Shown piece after piece: positions 28,069 to 42,171 of a DNA stretch of 64,000 nt (the first letter of the stretch is position 1; the number at the start of each line of letters is the position of its first letter). A program made the position numbers and the translations under genes. Under the pieces are notes generated by a model that was given only the letters and a program-made list of their open reading frames with translations, was not told the origin of the DNA and did no database searches. The DNA is taken from positions 310,001-374,000 of the forward strand of contig NZ_AEUY02000005.1 of assembly GCF_000188035.1 (NCBI RefSeq). The letters are read 5' to 3'. The stretch is from Streptococcus pseudoporcinus LQ 940-04. GTDB taxonomy: Bacteria > Bacillota > Bacilli > Lactobacillales > Streptococcaceae.

Positions 28069-29418
28069 ATGAAGGTCACAAAATTTGGCGGAAGTTCTCT
28101 AGCCAATGCAGAGCAATTAAAAAAAGTATTAAACATTGTAAAAACTGATGCCAACAGAAAATTTATTGTCGTCTCTGCACCCGGTAAAGAACATTCAGAT
28201 GATCAAAAGCTAACAGATATCTTGATTGCCTATCATGACGCTTACGTTACTGGAGCTCCACTCAATGATATCCAAGACAGTATCATCAACCGTTTTAAAA
28301 CGATTATTGAGTCATTAGAGCTCAGTCAGAAACTCCTTGATACTATTATAAATAATATCAAGGGATTAGCACACTTACCCATTGAAAACAATCCCTTCTT
28401 ATATGATGCATTCTTAGCTAGTGGTGAAGATAATAATGCCAAACTAATTGCTGAGTATTTTCGTAATAATGGTATAAAAGCAAGGTACCTTAACCCAGGA
28501 GTCGCTGGTTTAATGGTTTCTAGCGAACCCCAAAATGCTCGTATCCTTCCAGCAAGCTATGATAAGATGGAAAAACTAAAAGAGTATGATGGTATCTTAG
28601 TTATCCCTGGTTTTTTTGGAATTACCAAAGATGGCCAAATTTGTACCTTTTCACGGGGCGGATCAGATATTACCGGTTCCTTAATTGCTGCAGCCATTAG
28701 CGCAGACCTCTATGAGAACTTTACAGATGTTGATGGTATATTTGCTGCACACCCAGGAGTTGTCAAAAAACCTCACTCCATCAAAAAATTGACCTATAAG
28801 GAAATGCGAGAGCTCGCCTATGCAGGATTTACCGTTCTCCATGACGAAGCCCTAATACCAGCTTACAGAGGACGAGTTCCACTTGTTATTAAGAATACCA
28901 ACAACCCAGACCACCCCGGAACAAAAATTGTTCTTGATCGCAGCACCGACAAAAATCCAGTAGTGGGCATTTCAGGTGATGACCGATTTATCAGTATTAA
29001 CATGTCCAAATATCTCATGAATAGAGAAGTCGGTTTTGGTCGCAAAGTCTTGCAAATTCTAGAAGACTTGCATATCCGGTGGGAGCACATGCCAACTGGC
29101 ATTGATGACCTCTCTATCGTCATCCGAGAAAGGGAAATGACCCCAATCAAGGAAAAAGAAATTTTAACCTATTTAACTCATAATTTAGAAGTTGACGAGG
29201 TATCTGTGACCAAAAACCTTTCTATCATCATGATTGTAGGTGAAAACATGAAGAGTCATGTCGGTGTAACTGCCGCGGCAACTAAAGCACTATCAGAAAA
29301 TAAAATCAATATCACCATGATTTCTCAGGGATCAAGTGAGGTTTCTGTTATGTTTGTAGTTGACTCTAAAGATGAAAAAAAGGCTATCAAAGCTCTCTAT
29401 CAGGCCTTTTTTAACTAA
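28069..29418 (+). CDS. Aspartate kinase
   Basis: The 449-residue enzyme starts with the kinase motif KVTKFGGSSLA and contains FSRGGSDITGSLIA, AGFTVLHDEALIPA, and C-terminal tandem ACT domains (about 300-449; VGISGDDRFISINMSKY and MIVGENMKSHVGVTAAATKAL). It phosphorylates aspartate for threonine, methionine and lysine/diaminopimelate-type synthesis; ACT domains give feedback control by the end products. ATG 28069 with AAAGGGG 8 bases upstream is preferred to TTG 28066. It stands alone, without other amino acid genes. Confidence 0.94.
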   Translation: MKVTKFGGSSLANAEQLKKVLNIVKTDANRKFIVVSAPGKEHSDDQKLTDILIAYHDAYVTGAPLNDIQDSIINRFKTIIESLELSQKLLDTIINNIKGLAHLPIENNPFLYDAFLASGEDNNAKLIAEYFRNNGIKARYLNPGVAGLMVSSEPQNARILPASYDKMEKLKEYDGILVIPGFFGITKDGQICTFSRGGSDITGSLIAAAISADLYENFTDVDGIFAAHPGVVKKPHSIKKLTYKEMRELAYAGFTVLHDEALIPAYRGRVPLVIKNTNNPDHPGTKIVLDRSTDKNPVVGISGDDRFISINMSKYLMNREVGFGRKVLQILEDLHIRWEHMPTGIDDLSIVIREREMTPIKEKEILTYLTHNLEVDEVSVTKNLSIIMIVGENMKSHVGVTAAATKALSENKINITMISQGSSEVSVMFVVDSKDEKKAIKALYQAFFN

Positions 29419-29429
29419 AACACATAATA

Positions 29430-29478
29430 AAAAGAACATGGGTATCATAGAAAAGCACCCATGTTCTTTTGTTTTTTA
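29430..29478. terminator. Bidirectional terminator, aspartate kinase and tRNA-Arg
   Basis: Perfect 14-bp stem (AAAAGAACATGGGT at 29430-29443 with its complement at 29457-29470). A TTTTGTTTTTT tail ends the plus-strand gene; the minus strand also has a T-rich tail, so it can end tRNA-Arg transcription. Confidence 0.9.
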
Positions 29479-29486
29479 TTTCATAA

Positions 29487-29560
29487 TGCACCCTAGAGGA
29501 GTCGAACCTCTAACCGCCTGATTCGTAGTCAGGTACTCTATCCAGTTGAGCTAAGGGTGC
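29487..29560 (-). tRNA. tRNA-Arg (anticodon ACG)
   Basis: A 74-nt tRNA with acceptor stem GCACCCT/AGGGTGC, T-loop GGTTCGACTCC and anticodon loop CTACGAA giving ACG. A34 is normally converted to inosine by TadA. CCA is not encoded. It follows the terminator after tRNA-Asn. Confidence 0.97.
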
Positions 29561-29609
29561 TATACTTTACCTCTTAAAAACAGTATCCACTTTTTTGATA
29601 ACTTTAAAC

Positions 29610-29634
29610 CAAAAAAGATAGGAATTTCCTATCT
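29610..29634 (-). terminator. Terminator after tRNA-Asn, end of the rRNA operon
   Basis: Perfect AGATAGGAA/TTCCTATCT palindrome (29616-29634) followed on the minus strand by six T residues, between tRNA-Asn and tRNA-Arg. Confidence 0.8.
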
Positions 29635-29641
29635 CTAAAGA

Positions 29642-29715
29642 CTCCGCCAGTAGGACTCGAACCTACGACATCATGATTAACAGTCATGCGCTACTACCAA
29701 CTGAGCTATGGCGGA
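29642..29715 (-). tRNA. tRNA-Asn (anticodon GTT)
   Basis: A 74-nt tRNA with acceptor stem TCCGCCA/TGGCGGA, discriminator G, T-loop GGTTCGAGTCC and anticodon loop CTGTTAA giving GTT. It is joined to the 5S rRNA by only a few bases, so it is part of the rRNA transcript. Confidence 0.97.
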
Positions 29716-29719
29716 TCAA

Positions 29720-29836
29720 GGCTAAGCGACTTCCTTATCTAACAGGGGGCAACCCCCAACTACTTCAGGCGTTCTAGGGCTTAACTGCTGTGTTCGGCAT
29801 GGGTACAGGTGTATCTCCTAGGCTATCGTCACTTAA
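29720..29836 (-). rRNA. rrf: 5S ribosomal RNA
   Basis: About 117 nt on the minus strand with the conserved core GTACCCATGCCGAACACAGC and paired ends (AAGTGACG ... GTCGCTTA). The exact ends are estimated to within a few bases. Confidence 0.93.
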
Positions 29837-29878
29837 CTTATGAATGAATTGTAGTCGAACTAAAATCTTAGTCAAAAA

Positions 29879-29917
29879 GATAAACTTCCTTGTGCAAGCA
29901 CACAGCGTCACTTTCCT
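29879..29917 (-). other. 3' half of the 23S rRNA processing stem
   Basis: This segment is the near-exact complement of 33121-33161 on the other side of 23S (shared words include TGTGTGCTTGCACAAGGAAG-type sequence). In the precursor they pair into a long RNase III substrate that brackets 23S rRNA. Confidence 0.75.
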
Positions 29918-30030
29918 ATTTTCATACAGATTTTTTTACGTTCTCATTACTTCATTTAGTCCACTCAAAATTGAATAACTATATCTTACCAAGAACTCTA
30001 CCTCATTGTCAATAAACTTTTTTATCTTTG

Positions 30031-32932
<2,902 letters not shown>

Positions 32933-33120
32933 TTATTTCCAGTCTTGCGACCTTCTTGATTTTTTTAATATGTTCGCGTTTATCTTTTTTCGGTTTATTT
33001 CTTGTTACTTTTCTACAATCATTTTCATGATCGTGGAATTTGATATAGTTATTCAATTTTCAATGGACTATACTAGGATACAAAGCAACGGTCGCTTTAG
33101 CGAAACTTCTGTAGAAAATT

Positions 33121-33161
33121 AGGAATCTGACACAGTGTGCTTGCACACAAGGAAGATTATC
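33121..33161 (-). other. 5' half of the 23S rRNA processing stem
   Basis: Pairs with 29879-29917; see that entry. It lies between tRNA-Ala and 23S. Confidence 0.75.
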
Positions 33162-33230
33162 TATTTTCCTAGGAAGTTAGTTGCGTGTTCAACTTCACTT
33201 ATTATTAAGTTTAGGTGGACTTATATCCTA

Positions 33231-33303
33231 TGGAGCCTAGCGGGATCGAACCGCTGACCTCCTGCGTGCAAAGCAGGCGCTCTCCCAGCTGAGCTAAGGC
33301 CCC
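33231..33303 (-). tRNA. tRNA-Ala (anticodon TGC)
   Basis: A 73-nt tRNA in the 16S-23S spacer; acceptor stem GGGGCCT with AGGCTCC-type partner, T-loop GGTTCGATCCC, anticodon loop TTTGCAC giving TGC. A single tRNA-Ala in this spacer is typical for streptococci. Confidence 0.97.
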
Positions 33304-33359
33304 GACTAATAAACTGGTTTTGCATTATTAGTGGTGTGCTATCTTATCATGAAGCTTAT

Positions 33360-33395
33360 ATAAGACCTCTCAAAACTAAATAAGACAAGACAAAC
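33360..33395 (-). other. 3' half of the 16S rRNA processing stem
   Basis: The plus-strand sequence here (AAGACCTCTCAAAACTAAAT onward) is complementary to the leader at 35055-35092, forming the RNase III stem that brackets 16S. Confidence 0.7.
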
Positions 33396-33406
33396 GTCTT
33401 CCATTT

Positions 33407-34961
<1,555 letters not shown>

Positions 34962-35054
34962 AGTTTGAACTCACTCGTTCTTTTCTGTCGCTGAACAGAT
35001 TTAATTGTCTTTTGCTTTGACGGGTAATATGCGCTAACATATCACCCTCACGTT

Positions 35055-35092
35055 TGGTTATTCTTGTCTTATTCAGTTCTCAAAGGTCTTTG
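35055..35092 (-). other. 5' half of the 16S rRNA processing stem
   Basis: Complementary to 33360-33395 over about 35 nt with few mismatches; part of the rRNA leader downstream of the P2 promoter. Confidence 0.7.
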
Positions 35093-35114
35093 TCTCTTAC
35101 GAGACAACTATTTC

Positions 35115-35143
35115 ATTCTACCAACTATTTCTGCCTTTGTCAA
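35115..35143 (-). promoter_or_regulatory. rRNA operon promoter P2
   Basis: TTGACA (35138-35143), 17-bp spacer, TAGAAT (35115-35120) on the minus strand. Confidence 0.85.
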
Positions 35144-35203
35144 TAACTTTTTCTTTTATTTCGGCCTCGTTGGGATCCTTGTTGCCCTTTTAGCAACTTT
35201 ATT

Positions 35204-35232
35204 AGTATAACTACCTTTTTCATCTTTGTCAA
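35204..35232 (-). promoter_or_regulatory. rRNA operon promoter P1
   Basis: TTGACA (35227-35232), 17-bp spacer, TATACT (35204-35209), 89 bp upstream of P2. Tandem promoters of this spacing are normal for rRNA operons. The rest of 35233-35436 holds no recognisable gene; it carries the upstream region of the plus-strand operon. Confidence 0.85.
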
Positions 35233-35436
35233 GATGATTATTTCAATTTTAAAAAGTTTTTTAATTGCGAGGCCTTTACAGCACTCCTCTATACTATTAG
35301 AGCTGCTTGTGTGTTGGTTTCATTGTAGAACTTTTTTATAGTTCTTAGCTATAAGACCATACTGCAATTTCTTATTCTTTTAAGCAAGTCTTTATGATAG
35401 AATAGAGGTATTATGATAACGGAGGTGTGATTAACC

Positions 35437-36282
35437 ATGTCTAATACTTTACTGGTTTTACAATCTGACTTTGGCTTAGTTGACGGGGCTGTGTCTGCCA
35501 TGGTTGGTGTAGCCTTACAAGAAGACCAGGGTCTCCAAGTTCATCACCTAACTCATGATATTTCACCCTATAATATTTTTGAAGCTTCTTATCGTCTCTT
35601 TCAAACTATTAATTACTGGCCTGAAGGCACTACTTTTGTTTCCGTGGTTGACCCTGGGGTAGGATCAAAACGTAAAAGCGTTGTCGCTTTAACCAAAAAT
35701 AATCAATATATTGTTACACCTGATAATGGCACTCTTTCTTACATAAAAAAACATATTGGCATTGAAGCCATTAGGGAAATTTCGGAAGTTAAAAACAGAC
35801 GTAAAAATACTGAATTTTCCTATACTTTCCATGGTAGAGATGTCTATGCTTATACAGGGGCTAAACTTGCCTCTGGACATATTGCTTTTGAAGAAGTTGG
35901 ACCAGAGTTATCCGTTGATGCTATCGTTGAAGTTCCAGTTGTCAGCACTGTAATCAGTGAGGATATCGTGCGTGGTGTTATTGACATTTTGGACGTTCGC
36001 TTTGGTTCTTTATGGACATCTATAACGAGGGAAGAATTCCAACACCTTACTCCTGAATTTGGTGATCGTTTTGAAGTTACTATATTTAATAACGATATGC
36101 TAGTTTATCAAAATCAAGTAACCTACGGGAAATCATTTGCTGATGTGCGTATTGGTCAACCAATTCTTTATATTAATTCACTCTATCGTGTCGGATTGGC
36201 TATCAATCAGGGATCTTTTGCCAAAGCTTATAATATTGGTGTAGGACAGAATTGGCATCTTGATATCAAAAAAATACGCTAA
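35437..36282 (+). CDS. S-adenosyl-L-methionine hydrolase (adenosine-forming), DUF62 family
   Basis: The 281-residue protein matches the DUF62 / chlorinase-fluorinase-like family: QSDFGLVDGAVSAMVGV, DISPYNIFEASYRLFQT, VSVVDPGVGSKRKSVVA, VTPDNGTLSYI and a C-terminal beta domain. Characterised non-halogenating members hydrolyse SAM to adenosine and methionine. Strong GGAGG 8 bases before the ATG. It is the first gene of an operon with a complete ECF transporter, 61 bases before the S-component, which ties the enzyme to uptake of an unknown compound. Confidence 0.88.
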   Translation: MSNTLLVLQSDFGLVDGAVSAMVGVALQEDQGLQVHHLTHDISPYNIFEASYRLFQTINYWPEGTTFVSVVDPGVGSKRKSVVALTKNNQYIVTPDNGTLSYIKKHIGIEAIREISEVKNRRKNTEFSYTFHGRDVYAYTGAKLASGHIAFEEVGPELSVDAIVEVPVVSTVISEDIVRGVIDILDVRFGSLWTSITREEFQHLTPEFGDRFEVTIFNNDMLVYQNQVTYGKSFADVRIGQPILYINSLYRVGLAINQGSFAKAYNIGVGQNWHLDIKKIR

Positions 36283-36343
36283 TATCAAGAACTTTCATAC
36301 CTAAGTCAACAATTACTATTTTATAGAAGAAAAGGGACTATAT

Positions 36344-36889
36344 ATGACTAACTTATCCATTAAAACCGTTGTTGCTATCGGTATCGGTGCTGCTTTGTTT
36401 ATTATCATTGGTATTTTTGTACCTATTACTGTTTTTACCAATACAACAATCTCTTTACAATATGCAGTGCAAGCTTTATTTGCTATTGTTTTTGGCCCAA
36501 TAGCCGGTTTTTTCATCGGTTTCTTTGGTCACATGCTTAAAGACATGATTTCTTATGGGTCAGTTTGGTGGTCCTGGGTTATCCCTAGCGCACTTGTTGG
36601 CTTAGGTATTGGTTTCTTACATAAAAAATTAAAAGTAACACAAGGTATTTTTACCAAAAAAGATATTTTTCTATTCAATATTACTCAAATTGTTGTCAAT
36701 ATTATTTCTTGGGCACTCGTTGCACCTCTTGGTGATATACTAATTTATCATGAACCAGCTAATAAAGTTTTTACCCAAGGACTTTTTGCCAGTCTAGCTA
36801 ATATTGTTACAATCGGTATCTGTGGAACCTTACTTTTAGTTGCCTACACCAATACTCGTACCAAATCAGGGAGCTTAACAAAGGATTAA
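36344..36889 (+). CDS. ECF transporter S-component (UPF0397 family)
   Basis: This 181-residue membrane protein has about five helices and the UPF0397 pattern [21 protein letters not shown], with [39 protein letters not shown] in the centre. S-components bind the substrate; UPF0397 substrates are not firmly established. The adjacent ATPase and EcfT genes make it a dedicated (group I) ECF system. Confidence 0.88.
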   Translation: MTNLSIKTVVAIGIGAALFIIIGIFVPITVFTNTTISLQYAVQALFAIVFGPIAGFFIGFFGHMLKDMISYGSVWWSWVIPSALVGLGIGFLHKKLKVTQGIFTKKDIFLFNITQIVVNIISWALVAPLGDILIYHEPANKVFTQGLFASLANIVTIGICGTLLLVAYTNTRTKSGSLTKD

Positions 36890-36904
36890 ATTTCAAAAAA
36901 ACTA

Positions 36905-38602
36905 ATGACTAATGCTATCCAATTCAAAAATTTCAGTTTTAAATATGATGCTCAATCCCTACCAACACTTTCCAACCTTAATCTGACTATAGAGAAAGGC
37001 CAAAAAGTGCTCATTATCGGCCCTTCTGGCAGTGGTAAGTCAACAATTGGTAGCTGTTTAAATGGGATTATCCCCAACCATTTTAAAGGGGAGCGCAGCG
37101 GCTCCTTGCTTATCAATGATAAAGAAGTATTTGATTTATCCATTTATGAAAAATCAAAATTGGTATCAACCGTTCTACAAGATCCCGACGGACAATTTAT
37201 TGGACTTTCGGTGGCGGAAGATATCGCATTTGCTTTAGAGAATGATTGCATACAGCAATCAGAAATGACTAAGCACATCAATTATTGGAGCAAAATACTT
37301 GATTTAAGCGACCATCTAGCTAAAAGACCTCAGGATCTCTCTGGAGGGCAAAAACAAAGGGTCAGTTTGGCTGGCGTTCTGGTCGACGAGAGCCCCATCC
37401 TCTTATTTGATGAACCACTAGCTAATTTAGATCCCAGAACCGGACTGGCTACCATTGATCTAATTGATCGCATCCATAAGAGCACCCAAGCAACTACTAT
37501 CATCATTGAACATCGCTTGGAAGATGTGCTTCATCGTCATGTTGATAAAATCGTCCTCATTAATGATGGTATTATTCTCTTTGATGGAACCCCTGATCAA
37601 CTACTAGTTAGTAATAGTCTTGAGCAAAATGGCATCAGAGAACCACTATACCTAACTTGTTTACGTAACCTTGGCTTTGATCTTAGGGCCTTAGGCCAGC
37701 TAGACCAACTTGAAACTTTAGACCTACCACCCATCTCACTAACTGGTACAAAAGTAGAAAAAGTTCAAATACCCAAAAAACCTCTCTTAACTATCCAAAA
37801 CCTAAACTTTAGCTATGACAAAAAACGCCCTATCCTTGACAACATCAACCTAACTCTAAATAAAGGAGAAAGAGTGGCTATTGTTGGACAAAACGGTGCC
37901 GGTAAATCAACTTTAGCCAAAATCATGTGCCAATTCCTTGAAGGTAACTTTGCTATGACCTATGGTGGAAAAGATATTTCTAGGGATTCTATTAAGGAAC
38001 GGGCGGATAGAATAGGTTATGTTCTGCAAAACCCCAATCAGATGATTAGCAAATCTGCCGTATTTGACGAAGTAGCTGAAGGCTTACGTTTGCGCAACTT
38101 TGCAGAAGAGGAGATAAGAAAAAAAGTCAATGAAACATTAGAGACCTGTGGCTTATATCCCTATCGCAATTGGCCTATTTCTGCACTTTCTTTTGGGCAG
38201 AAAAAAAGAGTAACGATTGCTTCTATTCTCGTTTTAGGAGCAGAGATTATTATTTTAGATGAACCAACAGCTGGGCAAGATAAGAAAAATTACACAGAAA
38301 TAATGAATTTTTTGGATCAACTTCATCAAAAAGGTCATACCATTGTTATGATTACCCATGACATGCAATTGATGATGGAATACACCGATCGAGCTATTGT
38401 CCTTAGTCATGGTCAAATCATCGCAGACGATAAACCTGAGAATATCCTTTCAGATGAAGCCATTCTTAACAAAGCCTATTTAAAAAAGACTAGTTTATTC
38501 CAATTAGCAGAAAAAACAGCTTGTAATCCCATCGATATGACAAGATACTACATTACAAAAGAAAGGGGTCGACATGTCTCAGAGATTGATCGGTTACCAT
38601 AA
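36905..38602 (+). CDS. ECF transporter duplicated ATPase (fused EcfA-EcfA')
   Basis: The 565-residue protein is two ABC ATPase domains in tandem. Domain 1 (about 1-245): [29 protein letters not shown]. Domain 2 (about 295-530): [28 protein letters not shown]. The second signature is LSFGQ rather than LSGGQ, which is common in this subfamily. It powers the membrane unit made with the next gene, which it overlaps by 29 bases. Confidence 0.93.
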   Translation: MTNAIQFKNFSFKYDAQSLPTLSNLNLTIEKGQKVLIIGPSGSGKSTIGSCLNGIIPNHFKGERSGSLLINDKEVFDLSIYEKSKLVSTVLQDPDGQFIGLSVAEDIAFALENDCIQQSEMTKHINYWSKILDLSDHLAKRPQDLSGGQKQRVSLAGVLVDESPILLFDEPLANLDPRTGLATIDLIDRIHKSTQATTIIIEHRLEDVLHRHVDKIVLINDGIILFDGTPDQLLVSNSLEQNGIREPLYLTCLRNLGFDLRALGQLDQLETLDLPPISLTGTKVEKVQIPKKPLLTIQNLNFSYDKKRPILDNINLTLNKGERVAIVGQNGAGKSTLAKIMCQFLEGNFAMTYGGKDISRDSIKERADRIGYVLQNPNQMISKSAVFDEVAEGLRLRNFAEEEIRKKVNETLETCGLYPYRNWPISALSFGQKKRVTIASILVLGAEIIILDEPTAGQDKKNYTEIMNFLDQLHQKGHTIVMITHDMQLMMEYTDRAIVLSHGQIIADDKPENILSDEAILNKAYLKKTSLFQLAEKTACNPIDMTRYYITKERGRHVSEIDRLP

Positions 38603-39404
38603 CACTGGTACATTTCTTCAACAGTTATCCGGCGCCAGTAAACTGATCTTTTTTATAGTGGTCTCTGTTGCCTGCATGACAACTTACGATACCCGTCTTA
38701 TTCTTTTTATTGGGCTATTATCACTTTACTTACTACGAGTAGCTAGAATTCCTTGGAAAAATATATCATTTGTCATTTCATTTGTAACTTTCTTTGCTGT
38801 CATGAATATTCTTATGGTTTACCTCTTCGCACCAACCTATGGACAAGAAATTTATCAATCACAAACAGTCTTACTGAAAGGCTGGGGAAGTTACAACCTA
38901 ACTAGCCAAGAGCTGTTTTACCTGCTCAATCTCGCTTTAAAATACTTTTCAACAGTCCCCTTAGCTATCTTATTTCTAATTACCACTCACCCTAGTCAAT
39001 TTGCTTCTAGTTTAAATCAAATTGGTTTACCATACAAAGTGGCATACGCCCTCAGTTTGACCTTGCGTTATATCCCAGACATTCAAGAAGAATTTCACAC
39101 GATTCGAACCTCACAGGAAGCTCGTGGTCTTGAGTTATCTCCAAAAGCTAAATTGACAGATCGTATTAAAGGTAATCTACAAATTATTACCCCACTTATC
39201 TTCAGTTCTTTAGAACGCATTGACACTGTCTCCACAGCCATGGAATTGCGTCGTTTCGGTAAAGAAAAAAAGCGAACTTGGTTCAGTGCTAAACCCTTTA
39301 CTAAAGCAGATTATCTCGTTATTGGACTTGCGCTGATTATCGCCTTAATAACCCTCCTTTTATTTTTCAGTAACCACGGACGGTTTTATAATCCCTTTTT
39401 ATAA
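38574..39404 (+). CDS. ECF transporter transmembrane component EcfT
   Basis: This 276-residue protein has N-terminal hydrophobic helices and the EcfT cytoplasmic coupling segments (SQEARGLEL and TAMELRRFG, the two Ala/Glu-Arg motifs that dock on the ATPases). The overlap with the ATPase gene shows translational coupling; AAAGGGG lies 7 bases before the ATG. It is the last gene of the operon, before the hairpin at 39511-39596. Confidence 0.9.
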   Translation: MSQRLIGYHNTGTFLQQLSGASKLIFFIVVSVACMTTYDTRLILFIGLLSLYLLRVARIPWKNISFVISFVTFFAVMNILMVYLFAPTYGQEIYQSQTVLLKGWGSYNLTSQELFYLLNLALKYFSTVPLAILFLITTHPSQFASSLNQIGLPYKVAYALSLTLRYIPDIQEEFHTIRTSQEARGLELSPKAKLTDRIKGNLQIITPLIFSSLERIDTVSTAMELRRFGKEKKRTWFSAKPFTKADYLVIGLALIIALITLLLFFSNHGRFYNPFL

Positions 39405-39510
39405 AGAGTAATCAAAAAAGAGCTTAAGTGAAGCCATTAATCTTCATAAACGATTGATTCTAGGTCGCTTTTATATTGGCGGAACTGGCTAATTTTTTAA
39501 CAATAAGAAG

Positions 39511-39602
39511 AGCATCTAGTCACTTGTGAACTGCACTCCGAAAAGTTAGACAAAAAATCTAACGATCATGGTGCGATTCATTGGGTACTAGATGCTTTTT
39601 TT
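39511..39602 (+). terminator. Long nested hairpin ending the ECF operon
   Basis: Outer arms AGCATCTAGT/ACTAGATGCT (39511-39520 with 39587-39596), middle arms TGAA-ct-GCAC with GTGC-ga-TTCA, and an inner GTTAGA/TCTAAC stem (39545-39550 with 39558-39563) form one 86-nt rod with small internal loops, followed by seven T. The rest of the gap 39405-39711 shows no gene. Confidence 0.7.
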
Positions 39603-39711
39603 ATTAAATGAAGCCTCTTTTTAAACTCTCATCATTTCACTGGATCATAATAGAAAATCTGTCTGAGATGGTATTTTATAGAACCAAGTTCTTATCATCT
39701 CATTAAAAAAT

Positions 39712-40434
39712 CTACATTCTATCTTTAAATTTACAATTGATTAACAAAAAATCAAAAGTTACCCAATTCTCCGGTTTGGTTGACAAGAGCATCTCTGAGT
39801 GCCATTGTAAACCTAGTAAACGGTGTTTGCGACTATATATAGCTTCAATAGTCTAATCTTTATGATCCCAAGTAATTGCTTCCAATTCAGGCGCTAATTC
39901 TTTAGTAGACTGTATATGCAGTGAATTAATCTGGCTACTGTCACCATAGATAGGAAATAAGACACTATTTTTAGATAAGCGAATAGACTGATGGGCTTGG
40001 CTCGGTATTTCTTCTTGCCAATGGTTAGATATTAACTGGTTTAAAGTTCTACCTGAGACAACATTGACAAGCTGAGCTCCGCGACAAATAGCCAGTACCG
40101 GCTTATTCTGTTTGAGCATCTCCATGAGTAACCGACTTTCAAAAATGTCTCTATCTTCATTGTAATCATCGCTCTTAATGCTCCGCTTTTCACCATAGAA
40201 GCGAGGGGAGATATGTTGACCACCAGTTAGAATCAATTTATCAATCATTGTCACATAATCCTTAACCACCTGTTCAAAACCAATTGGTAAAATGATAGGC
40301 ACCCCTATTTCAAGGATAATATCTGAAAAAAACGTTGAACTATCAGTCCGGCTGATGCCATTTTCCCAAGCATCTTTGCTTTTTCCTTTACTGACATTCC
40401 CAGTTATTCCGATAATTGCGTTTTTCACTAGCAT
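39712..40434 (-). pseudogene. Class I glutamine amidotransferase (peptidase C26, PuuD-like) with in-frame stop
   Basis: Reading from ATG 40434, the first 193 residues are a gamma-glutamyl-GABA hydrolase-type amidotransferase: NAIIGITGNVS, VPIILPIGF, LILTGGQHISPRFYG, nucleophile Cys in AICRGAQLVNVVSGR. A TAG at 39853-39855 stops it, but the same frame continues for 46 codons as TIEAIYSRKHRLLGLQWHSE and on to TAG at 39712. This tail carries the His-Glu of the triad (normally WHPE, here WHSE). With it the protein would be 240 residues, the family's usual length. As written the product lacks two catalytic residues. Confidence 0.87.
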
Positions 40435-40553
40435 AGTCCCCTTTTTGAAATAATAGGATTATTTTTGCATAACCACCGTAGGCACGGTATTAGAGAGTTA
40501 TTATCAGACTAATAAAGAAAGTTAATAGGAGTCAGTGGCTTGTAAGATTAACC

Positions 40554-41795
40554 CTATTTCCTAGAAGAACGATGCTTAAAGAAAGAGGAACGTTTGCGCC
40601 AATGATAAAATAAATTGAAGGGATAATAGAGAGGACTACTTGGAATATTAAACTCTCCAACGGATTCCTCAATGGTGGGGTTAAAGTTTGCTTTAAACTT
40701 CGTTAAGCCATCGCTCAGATCTCCTTCAACCCCTCCCATATTGGCCCATTTAATACCATGGCCATAGGCGTCTTCAAAAACTTTAGGATAAAGTAAATAT
40801 TGGGGATAATATTTTTTAAAGTCATCGTTCATACCTGCATATAACATTTCCATCGACTCACCATAAGCAATCGATAGAATGCCTGCAATCACCACTTCCT
40901 GGGGATATTTTTCAGAAAATTTTTCACATTCGCAAATATTTTTTAGCAAAGCTTTTTTCTGATCGCTCAATTTACGAAGCTTCTTTTTTTGATGACTTTC
41001 TACAGAAGCTAACTGGTGGTCTACAGTTTGTAATTCTGTCTTTAGCAGAGTTAATTGAGCAGGGATATTAACCTTAGCAAGATGAAGATAAGCATCATCA
41101 CCATAGATCACCATTAATTGTTTAAAATAATCTAAGTCGCGTAAGCTGATCTGTTTTCTCTCTTCCGTTAGGGAAACTACCTGCGCAAAAGCTGTAAGAT
41201 CACTTGAAGAAGCACGATATACTTCCACCCCTCTTTTCCTAGCATCAGCCATTAAACGTTTGGTATGCTTAGGAAAAGTTTCCAGTAAATCCTTATCAAG
41301 GTAACAGTTTGCCTGAAAACGTGGTTGAATGGTCTCTGACATTTCTACCGTCAATCCAGACCATTTCGAGCCTGCATTAATCATGGCATCGATAGCTTCT
41401 TGCCCATGATCACAAATCCCCCGAACAGAGTCGCTCAACTTATATTGTTTAAACATAAGAGCCGGATCACACTTAACCATGATAGCCTTCTTTTGTTTAG
41501 CATAATCTTTAAGCATGTTAACAACAAAAATGACTAAGTTCCGGTTACTATAGTCCATGACTGGTCCACGTGGGATATAGATCATGGACAAACCTAGTGG
41601 TAAGGGCTTAATCAGCAGTGACATGGAAGCTACTAGCTGACTATCACAGTAAACCCCAATTCTTTCATGTTGCCAATGATGTTTAACCTTAGCCCAGGAA
41701 CTACTTTGTAAGAGGTTAACCTGTTTGTTTGCCTTGACGAAGCTATCATGTTCTTCAGCACTAATACCTATTTTAACCACATAACAATTTTCCAT
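40554..41795 (-). CDS. FemAB / MurMN-like peptidoglycan interpeptide bridge ligase
   Basis: The 413-residue protein has the FemX fold: VNLLQSSSWAKVKHHW near the N-terminus, LGLSMIYIPRGPVMDY, FQANCYLDKDLLETFPKHTKRLMADARKRGVEV, a basic coiled-coil insertion (about 265-305), and C-terminal KWANMGGVEGDLSDGLTKFKANFNP. These enzymes add amino acids from aminoacyl-tRNA to the lysine of lipid II; two such genes (MurM and MurN types) usually exist. Which step this one performs cannot be told. Confidence 0.88.
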   Translation of the reverse strand: MENCYVVKIGISAEEHDSFVKANKQVNLLQSSSWAKVKHHWQHERIGVYCDSQLVASMSLLIKPLPLGLSMIYIPRGPVMDYSNRNLVIFVVNMLKDYAKQKKAIMVKCDPALMFKQYKLSDSVRGICDHGQEAIDAMINAGSKWSGLTVEMSETIQPRFQANCYLDKDLLETFPKHTKRLMADARKRGVEVYRASSSDLTAFAQVVSLTEERKQISLRDLDYFKQLMVIYGDDAYLHLAKVNIPAQLTLLKTELQTVDHQLASVESHQKKKLRKLSDQKKALLKNICECEKFSEKYPQEVVIAGILSIAYGESMEMLYAGMNDDFKKYYPQYLLYPKVFEDAYGHGIKWANMGGVEGDLSDGLTKFKANFNPTIEESVGEFNIPSSPLYYPFNLFYHWRKRSSFFKHRSSRK

Positions 41796-41822
41796 AAATC
41801 CTCCAAAGTTAGATTACTTTTT

Positions 41823-41867
41823 TGTTACTAATATTTCATTTTTGTTACAATATATAATTTATGTTAC
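41823..41867. repeat. Three phased TGTTAC repeats upstream of the FemAB gene
   Basis: TGTTAC occurs at 41823-41828, 41843-41848 and 41862-41867, spaced 20 and 19 bases, each with A/T-rich flanks. They cover the candidate promoter (TATATT near 41850 on the minus strand). The rest of the gap 41868-42171 shows no convincing gene. Confidence 0.6.
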
Positions 41868-42171
41868 CACACTGACATCTAAATGTAAACTAGTTCTTAA
41901 TGAAATATCTTCTACTTTTAGTTTAACAATACTCGCAATCATTAACCTTCAAGCACAGCTCCCCCTAAACTCCGCCCTTACAGGCCTACTTATACCACCT
42001 TAAAAGAAACAGTTACACTGAAGATAAATAAAAAGTCATCAAGGAATCCGAAGATAGACAAATCTATGAAAAGTTAAGTTTCTGGAAATATCATAAGCTC
42101 CAAGATCAATCAATAACTGTTATAAACACTATAACAGCAGCATCCATAAAGGTTTTTATTACCAAGCCCTA

